Assembly (NCBI GenBank): GCA_023390675.1
Contig: JAEWCK010000405.1
Coordinates: 1 to 5,109 of the forward strand
Source of the DNA: Pseudomonadota bacterium
Lineage (GTDB): Bacteria > Pseudomonadota > Alphaproteobacteria > Sphingomonadales > Sphingomonadaceae
Direction: 5' to 3'
DNA length: 5,109 bases
A model generated the notes under the pieces. That model was not told the origin of the DNA and did no database searches. It saw only the letters and a program-made list of their open reading frames with translations. Positions 1 to 5,109 of the stretch are shown piece after piece. The stretch's first letter is position 1. Each line of letters begins with the position of its first letter. The translations under genes and the position numbers were made by a program.

Positions 1-11
1 CGCCTTCGGCG
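1..11. repeat. Small GC-rich hairpin at window edge
   Basis: CGCC and GGCG arms surround a TTC loop (4-bp stem, 3-nt loop). It lies 8 bases from the larger palindrome at 20-46. Together they may form a compound structure in the gyrB 3' region. It is short enough to arise by chance in GC-rich DNA, and it may continue beyond the window edge. Confidence 0.25.
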
Positions 12-19
12 CGGGCCCC

Positions 20-46
20 TTCCCTCTCCCCGGAGGGGAGAGGGAA
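20..46. terminator. Perfect palindrome downstream of gyrB (terminator-like intergenic repeat)
   Basis: The 12-base arm TTCCCTCTCCCC at 20-31 is matched exactly by its reverse complement at 35-46, around a GGA loop. It begins 9 bases beyond the gyrB stop codon (55-57), where a transcription end is expected. No run of U follows the stem in the gyrB direction (the next bases on that strand are G/C), so it does not meet the canonical intrinsic terminator pattern. Palindromes of this C/T-rich type recur between genes in sphingomonads and some other GC-rich proteobacteria, from general knowledge. It could therefore act as a bidirectional terminator, as an mRNA 3'-end stabiliser, or be a dispersed repeat without a transcription role. 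Confidence 0.55.
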
Positions 47-54
47 AAGCGGAA

Positions 55-2570
<2,516 letters not shown>

Positions 2571-2571
<1 letters not shown>

Positions 2572-2607
2572 ACCAAGCATATAGGAATTGTGCGCCGCAA
2601 ACGAAAG
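2571..2607 (-). promoter_or_regulatory. Candidate gyrB promoter giving a leaderless mRNA
   Basis: Reading the minus strand, CTTTCG (2607-2602) is followed after exactly 17 bases by CTATAT (2584-2579). The ATG of the MASTDD start begins 8 bases after that hexamer, at 2571. CTATAT is a good alphaproteobacterial sigma-70 type -10 element. The -35 is poor, matching CTTGAC at three of six positions. With 7 bases between the -10 and the start, transcription would begin at or beside the A of the ATG, giving an mRNA without a leader. This agrees with the absence of a Shine-Dalgarno sequence, and leaderless mRNAs are common in alphaproteobacteria. The alternative is a promoter further upstream with the ATG at 2580 used. 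Confidence 0.35.
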
Positions 2608-2645
2608 CGAAATGGGCCTTTCGCCAAGGGTAATGCACAGCTTTC

Positions 2646-2671
2646 GGGGCGGATTTGACGCCGGCCGCCCC
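2646..2671. repeat. Inverted repeat in the gyrB/lipoprotein divergent region
   Basis: GGGGCGG (2646-2652) and CCGCCCC (2665-2671) form 7-base arms around a 12-base spacer that contains TTGACG (2655-2660), a -35-like hexamer for rightward transcription. No convincing -10 follows at the proper distance (GCAGTC lies 17 bases downstream). It could be an operator or a cruciform in the 146-base region shared by gyrB and the lipoprotein gene. GC-only arms of this length can also occur by chance, so this is weak. Confidence 0.25.
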
Positions 2672-2702
2672 CCGGATGCAGTCTCGGCGGACGAACAGGC
2701 GC

Positions 2703-2710
2703 GGGGGAGG
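2703..2710 (+). promoter_or_regulatory. Ribosome binding site of the lipoprotein gene (decides the start)
   Basis: The purine run GGGGGAGG ends 7 bases before the ATG at 2718, a normal Shine-Dalgarno spacing. It is only 1 base from the in-frame ATG at 2712, which is too close. It therefore supports the MAKRR start over MRMAKRR or the more upstream ATG at 2655. Confidence 0.6.
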
Positions 2711-2717
2711 GATGCGC

Positions 2718-3137
2718 ATGGCGAAGCGGAGAGCAATTGCAGCGGCGATCGCGGTGTCGATCGCGCTGGCGGGGTGCGGCGGCGGAAAGGCCGGGGCGGC
2801 GGGATCGACCGCCGAGGCGAGCGGCGGACCCGACGACGCGATGGTCAAGGCCGCGCTCGAAAAGCCTTGGGCGCAGATCGGGTCGTCCGACCGGCAATCC
2901 TATGACTATCACGCGATCGAGCATGCCGCGGCGCGGACCGTGTCGCCGACCGAATCGATCGATGCGAACATCCCGGCGGGGATCACCGTCTATCCGGTGC
3001 GCGTGTCGGTCACCCGGCATTTCAACACCAGCACCTGGGAGATCGTCAGCCGCTTCCTGTTCTGGAAGGACGAGTTCGGCGGCTGGTCCTCGACGACGAT
3101 CGCGTCGCCCGACAGCAAGATGGATATGGTTTCCTGA
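2718..3137 (+). CDS. Small lipoprotein of unknown function
   Basis: I do not recognise a named family. From the ATG at 2718 the product is 139 residues. It opens with a lipoprotein signal: a basic N-terminus (KRR, 3-5), a hydrophobic Ala/Ile/Val core, and the lipobox LAGC with the lipid-acceptor cysteine at C20. The residue after C20 is Gly, not Asp, so by the E. coli rule it would go to the outer membrane. A Gly/Ala/Ser-rich linker (21-38) follows. The remaining region of about 100 residues appears folded and is rich in aromatics and beta-like stretches (TVYPVRVSVTR at 90-100, WEIVSRFLFWKDEFGGW at 107-123), with no cysteine after C20. The in-frame ATGs at 2655 and 2712 are less likely starts because of the ribosome binding site position. 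It is divergent from gyrB and separated from the next gene by 149 bases with a hairpin, so probably transcribed alone. The lipoprotein call is firm; the function is unknown. Confidence 0.85.
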   Translation: MAKRRAIAAAIAVSIALAGCGGGKAGAAGSTAEASGGPDDAMVKAALEKPWAQIGSSDRQSYDYHAIEHAAARTVSPTESIDANIPAGITVYPVRVSVTRHFNTSTWEIVSRFLFWKDEFGGWSSTTIASPDSKMDMVS

Positions 3138-3164
3138 GCCACGGCTGACGGCCGCTACCGGTGA

Positions 3165-3188
3165 CCGGGCGCGGGTTTCTGCGCCCGG
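3165..3188 (+). terminator. Hairpin downstream of the lipoprotein gene
   Basis: CCGGGCGC (3165-3172) pairs perfectly with GCGCCCGG (3181-3188) around an 8-nt loop (GGGTTTCT). The stem starts 27 bases after the lipoprotein stop codon. No T-tract follows, so it is terminator-like rather than canonical. A second, weaker inverted repeat follows directly (GCCATG 3188-3193 with CATGGC 3203-3208). Together they probably separate the lipoprotein transcript from the promoter region that begins near 3211. Confidence 0.45.
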
Positions 3189-3210
3189 CCATGCCGTGCG
3201 CGCATGGCAG

Positions 3211-3264
3211 TTGATGAGATTCGACTATATTCATGAGACATAAATCTCATTAGATAGCGAATAT
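3211..3264 (+). promoter_or_regulatory. Promoter/operator region of the SnoaL-tetR unit, with layered palindromes
   Basis: This AT-rich island in GC-rich surroundings precedes the gene pair that includes a TetR-type regulator. Its core is an 18-bp palindrome, ATGAGACATAAATCTCAT (3233-3250; 6-base arms, 6-base spacer). A third half-site lies upstream: ATGAGATT (3214-3221) is the exact inverse of AATCTCAT (3243-3250) and sits 19 bases before the ATGAGA at 3233, about two helical turns. Outside the core, ATATTC (3227-3232) is mirrored by GAATAT (3259-3264). TATATT (3226-3231) is a plausible -10, which would put the transcription start at about 3238, inside the palindrome, as expected for a repressor site. 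No good -35 stands 17 bases upstream. TetR-family repressors usually bind palindromes of about 15-20 bp near their own promoters, so autoregulation by the downstream tetR is likely but inferred. Confidence 0.6.
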
Positions 3265-3286
3265 CGAAAGGACAGGGAGAAGGACC

Positions 3287-3703
3287 ATGGCGCTCACGCG
3301 CGCGATGATGGACAGGAAGATGGACGAGCATTTCGCCTATGAGGCGGCCGACGATGTCGCGGGGGTGCTCGCGACGCTCGCCCATGACGTCGAGCACGAC
3401 ATCGTCGGCTGGCCATTCGGCCCGAGCCGCGGGCCCGAGGGCGCTCGGCCATTTTACGAGGCGCTGTTCGCCGATCTCGCCGATGGCGAAGTGCGGTGCA
3501 TGCGGCGGCTCTATGGCGAGGATTTCCTCGTCGACGATTCGATCTGGTGCGGGCGCGCGCCGGGCCGGCCGTTCGGGATCGAGGGCAAGGACCGTCGCCT
3601 CGAGTTCCGCCTGCTCCATGTCGTCGAGTTCGATGCTGGCGGCGACATCGCGCGCGAAAATGTCTGGGTCGATCTCGCCGCGATCCAGGCGCAGCTCGCC
3701 TGA
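3287..3703 (+). CDS. SnoaL-like / NTF2-fold protein, cytoplasmic
   Basis: The 138-residue product has the size and pattern of a single NTF2-like (SnoaL-type) domain. An N-terminal helix (about 8-32, MDRKMDEHFAYEAADDVAGVLATL) leads into DVEHDIVG (34-41). Next come a helix around RPFYEALFADL (54-64) and a beta-rich second half, with VRCMRRLYGEDFLVDDSIWCGR (69-90) and RLEFRLLHVVEFDAGGDIARENVWVDL (104-130). That last hairpin is typical of the fold. There is no signal peptide. Members of the fold include small isomerases, cyclases, dehydratases and ligand-binding proteins. Histidines, aspartates and tryptophans line the likely pocket (D34, H37, D38, W42, W87), but the substrate cannot be deduced. 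The start is set by AGGGAG (3274-3279), 7 bases before the ATG. The stop codon overlaps the tetR start by one base, which implies co-transcription and translational coupling. The fold call is fairly sure; the function is unknown. Confidence 0.82.
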   Translation: MALTRAMMDRKMDEHFAYEAADDVAGVLATLAHDVEHDIVGWPFGPSRGPEGARPFYEALFADLADGEVRCMRRLYGEDFLVDDSIWCGRAPGRPFGIEGKDRRLEFRLLHVVEFDAGGDIARENVWVDLAAIQAQLA

Positions 3704-4293
3704 TGGCGCGCGAACTGCAGAAATCGCGGACGCGCAAGGATCTGCTCCGCGCCGCGGCGAAGCTGATGCGGGATGGCGGCAGCCCGAGCTTCGAGGCGAT
3801 AGCCGAGGAGGCGATGGTCAGCCGCGCGACGGCGTATCGCTATTTCCCCGGGCTGGACGCCTTGCTCGTCGAAGCCGCGCTCGACATGGCCGCGCCCGCG
3901 CCGCAGCTGCTGATGGGGGAAGGCGCGCCCGCCGATCTGGCCGGACGGCTCGAATTCGTCGACGACGCCTTCGACTCGATGATCCGTACGCACGAGACGC
4001 CGCTCCGGACGATGCTGGTGCATGCGCTCCAGCGGCGATTGCGCGGCGAGGACGAGCTGCCAGTGCGCCAGAACCGGCGCATGCCGATGATCGAGGCGGC
4101 GATCGGCGATTCGGACGCGGCATTGTCGCGTGACGCGGCGGAGCGGCTTGCCCGCGCGGCGGCGATGATCGTCGGCACCGAATCGATGGTGGTCGCCAAG
4201 GATGTGCTCGCGATCCCCGACGACGCGGCGCGCGAGGTGCGGCGCTGGGCGCTGCGCGCGCTCGCGGCGGCGGCGAAAGCCGAGGCGCGTTGA
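3703..4293 (+). CDS. TetR/AcrR-family transcriptional regulator
   Basis: One-component repressor-type protein of 196 residues, the usual length for the family. The N-terminal DNA-binding domain spans about residues 8-56. Helix 1 is RTRKDLLRAAAKLMRDGG (9-26), and the helix-turn-helix FEAIAEEAMVSRATAYRYFPG (30-50) carries the typical SRATAYRYF recognition helix. The rest (about 60-190) is helical, Ala/Arg-rich and divergent, as expected for the ligand-binding and dimerisation domain, so the inducer is not predictable. The ATG at 3703 shares its A with the TGA of the preceding gene (TGATG) and lacks a clear Shine-Dalgarno sequence. Translation therefore probably depends on ribosomes finishing the SnoaL-like gene. 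The likely target is the palindromic region at 3211-3264. Its position between two NTF2-fold genes suggests it controls both. The family assignment is secure; targets and ligand are inferred or unknown. Confidence 0.93.
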   Translation: MARELQKSRTRKDLLRAAAKLMRDGGSPSFEAIAEEAMVSRATAYRYFPGLDALLVEAALDMAAPAPQLLMGEGAPADLAGRLEFVDDAFDSMIRTHETPLRTMLVHALQRRLRGEDELPVRQNRRMPMIEAAIGDSDAALSRDAAERLARAAAMIVGTESMVVAKDVLAIPDDAAREVRRWALRALAAAAKAEAR

Positions 4294-4333
4294 CGCCCGC
4301 GCCGGTTTTGGCGAGCCTCGCCGCTCGAAGGCC

Positions 4334-4338
4334 AGGAG
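4334..4338 (+). promoter_or_regulatory. Ribosome binding site of the DUF4440 gene (decides the start)
   Basis: AGGAG ends 5 bases before the ATG at 4344. It selects the start that yields a clean signal peptide, over the in-frame ATG at 4290, which would overlap the tetR stop codon and add 18 residues ahead of the signal sequence. Confidence 0.7.
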
Positions 4339-4343
4339 AGGTC

Positions 4344-4796
4344 ATGTTTCTCAAGATCATCGCTCCGGGCGCGCTGGCCCTCGCCGCGTTTCCGGCCGCC
4401 GCGCAGACCATGCCGAGCTATCCGACGCTGCCCAAGGACCTCGCCGAAGCTGCGGTGGGATTCGACCTTGCGCAAGTGAAGGGGGATCGCGCGCTGCTCG
4501 AGCGTCTGCTCGCCGACGACTATCTGCTGATCAACAGCCGCGACCAGCGCGAGAGCAAGGCCGACTTCGTCCGCGACTATACCACGCCCGGCTTCACAAT
4601 GGAGCCGTTCACGATCGACGATCAGGTGGTCCTTGTCTGGGACGACGGCGCGGTGCTCGGCGGCGTCGCGACGCTGTCGGGCATGTCGGACGGCAAGCCT
4701 TATTCGGTGCGGCTGCGCTTCTCGGACATCTGGGCGAAGCGCGGCGGCAAATGGCAGGTGGTCTACACCCATGCCAGCCGGGTCACGCCGCCGTGA
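4344..4796 (+). CDS. Exported DUF4440 / NTF2-fold protein
   Basis: The 150-residue product has a Sec signal peptide: Lys at 4, a hydrophobic stretch to F16, and a PAAA-Q cleavage site predicted after A20. The mature part of about 130 residues matches the DUF4440 branch of the NTF2-like superfamily. It has a first helix (KDLAEAAVGFDLAQVKGDRALLERLLADDY, 31-60), then LLINSRDQRESKADFVRDY (61-79), beta strands (VVLVWDDGAVLGGVATLSG, 95-113) and the characteristic closing hairpin RLRFSDIWAKRGGKWQVVYTHASRV (123-147). It has no cysteines. It likely acts in the periplasm; catalytic activity is unproven for most of this family. It follows tetR by 50 bases with its own good ribosome binding site and no convincing terminator between, so co-transcription is plausible. 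Its last 14 bases overlap the recF 3' end on the other strand. The fold and export calls are confident; the substrate is unknown. Confidence 0.88.
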   Translation: MFLKIIAPGALALAAFPAAAQTMPSYPTLPKDLAEAAVGFDLAQVKGDRALLERLLADDYLLINSRDQRESKADFVRDYTTPGFTMEPFTIDDQVVLVWDDGAVLGGVATLSGMSDGKPYSVRLRFSDIWAKRGGKWQVVYTHASRVTPP

Positions 4797-5109
4797 TCGC
4801 GCCGTCCGCCACCCGGTAGCGCGTCGCTTCGCCGGGCACGGCGTCGAACAATGCGGGTTCGGTGCCGGTCATCCACACCTGCCCCTTGCCCGCCAGCCGC
4901 TCGAACAAGGCGGCGCGGCGGGCGGGGTCGAGATGCGCGGCGACTTCGTCGAGGAGGAGCACCGGCGCGCGCCCGGTCCGCTCGGCGACGAGATCGGCAT
5001 GGCCCAGGACGAGCCCGAGCAGCAGCGCCTTCTGCTCGCCGGTCGAGCAGAGATGCGCGGGCTGGTGCTTGCCGAGATGCGTGACAATGAAGTCGGCGCG
5101 GTGCGGGCC
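4783..5109 (-). CDS. recF: DNA replication and repair protein RecF, C-terminal part (cut by window edge)
   Basis: RecF is an SMC/ABC-type ATPase that helps load RecA at single-strand gaps together with RecO and RecR. Only the last 108 codons are present; the N-terminal part with Walker A lies beyond 5109. The fragment opens with the RecF hallmark GPHRAD (1-6). It then has the ABC signature CSTGEQKALL (21-30), the Walker B stretch APVLLLDEVAAHLD (48-61, acidic D54-E55) with the D-loop, and the family-typical QVWMTGTE (77-84) near the end. The frame is open to the first base of the fragment and stops at a TGA (4785-4783). The reading frame is easy to overlook because no ATG opens it inside the window. 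It is convergent with, and overlaps, the DUF4440 gene. It has the same orientation as gyrB about 2.2 kb away. Identity is near certain. Confidence 0.96.
   Translation of the reverse strand, partial: GPHRADFIVTHLGKHQPAHLCSTGEQKALLLGLVLGHADLVAERTGRAPVLLLDEVAAHLDPARRAALFERLAGKGQVWMTGTEPALFDAVPGEATRYRVADGAITAA

Noticed and set aside
2572..2717. A replication origin or DnaA-box cluster, considered because recF and gyrB often lie near oriC.
   Set aside because: I saw no TTATCCACA-like boxes and no AT-rich unwinding region here or in the other intergenic gaps.
2572..2736. An N-terminal extension of GyrB by up to 55 residues (ATG at 2736).
   Set aside because: The extra residues do not resemble GyrB, there is no supporting ribosome binding site, and the extension would run into the start of the divergent lipoprotein gene. 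The open frame is a by-product of high GC content.
3339..4133. Long alternative frames (264 codons plus; 310 codons minus at 3840-4772) over the SnoaL-like, tetR and DUF4440 genes.
   Set aside because: Their products are extremely Arg/Ala/Ser-rich, while the frames I chose give recognisable HTH and NTF2-type sequences with correct starts and tight junctions.
4310..4322. A small hairpin (GGCGAG/CTCGCC) between tetR and the DUF4440 gene as a terminator.
   Set aside because: The stem is short, the loop is effectively 1-3 bases, and no T-tract follows. It does not justify splitting the unit.
4869..5087. A 72-codon minus-strand frame and a 77-codon plus-strand frame at the right edge.
   Set aside because: Both are off-frame with the RecF C-terminus, which reads unmistakably in another minus-strand frame that lacks an ATG inside the window.

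Overview
The window is a stretch of a GC-rich (roughly two-thirds G+C) alphaproteobacterial chromosome, most likely from a sphingomonad (Sphingomonas or a close relative). This rests on the GyrB sequence type, on codon usage that almost avoids TTA, CTA and TCA, and on a C/T-rich intergenic palindrome of a kind I recall from these genomes. No database search was run.

Layout. Positions 1-54 are the short tail downstream of gyrB and hold a perfect 12-bp-arm palindrome. gyrB, a complete gene for DNA gyrase subunit B, fills 55-2571 on the minus strand. Four plus-strand genes follow. They encode a small lipoprotein of unknown function (2718-3137), a cytoplasmic SnoaL/NTF2-fold protein (3287-3703), a TetR-type repressor (3703-4293) and an exported DUF4440/NTF2-fold protein (4344-4796). 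The right edge holds the last 108 codons of recF on the minus strand (4783-5109, cut by the window). There is no gene-free stretch longer than 150 bases.

How the genes relate. recF and gyrB point the same way and are neighbours in the classical dnaA-dnaN-recF-gyrB arrangement of many bacteria. Here about 2.2 kb of oppositely oriented genes lies between them. Three of those genes look like one self-regulated unit: an AT-rich, strongly palindromic promoter/operator region (about 3211-3264) precedes the SnoaL-like gene, whose stop codon overlaps the tetR start (TGATG), and the exported DUF4440 gene follows 50 bases later. The lipoprotein gene stands apart, divergent from gyrB and followed by a hairpin.

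Most notable points: the cargo between recF and gyrB; the layered operator ahead of the NTF2-TetR-NTF2 unit; a possible leaderless promoter for gyrB; and a 14-base tail-to-tail overlap of the DUF4440 gene with recF. I see no transposase, integrase, CRISPR array, RNA gene, toxin-antitoxin pair or recognisable defence system. The 'undescribed system' candidate is limited to the NTF2-TetR-NTF2 cassette, whose substrate cannot be read from the sequence.
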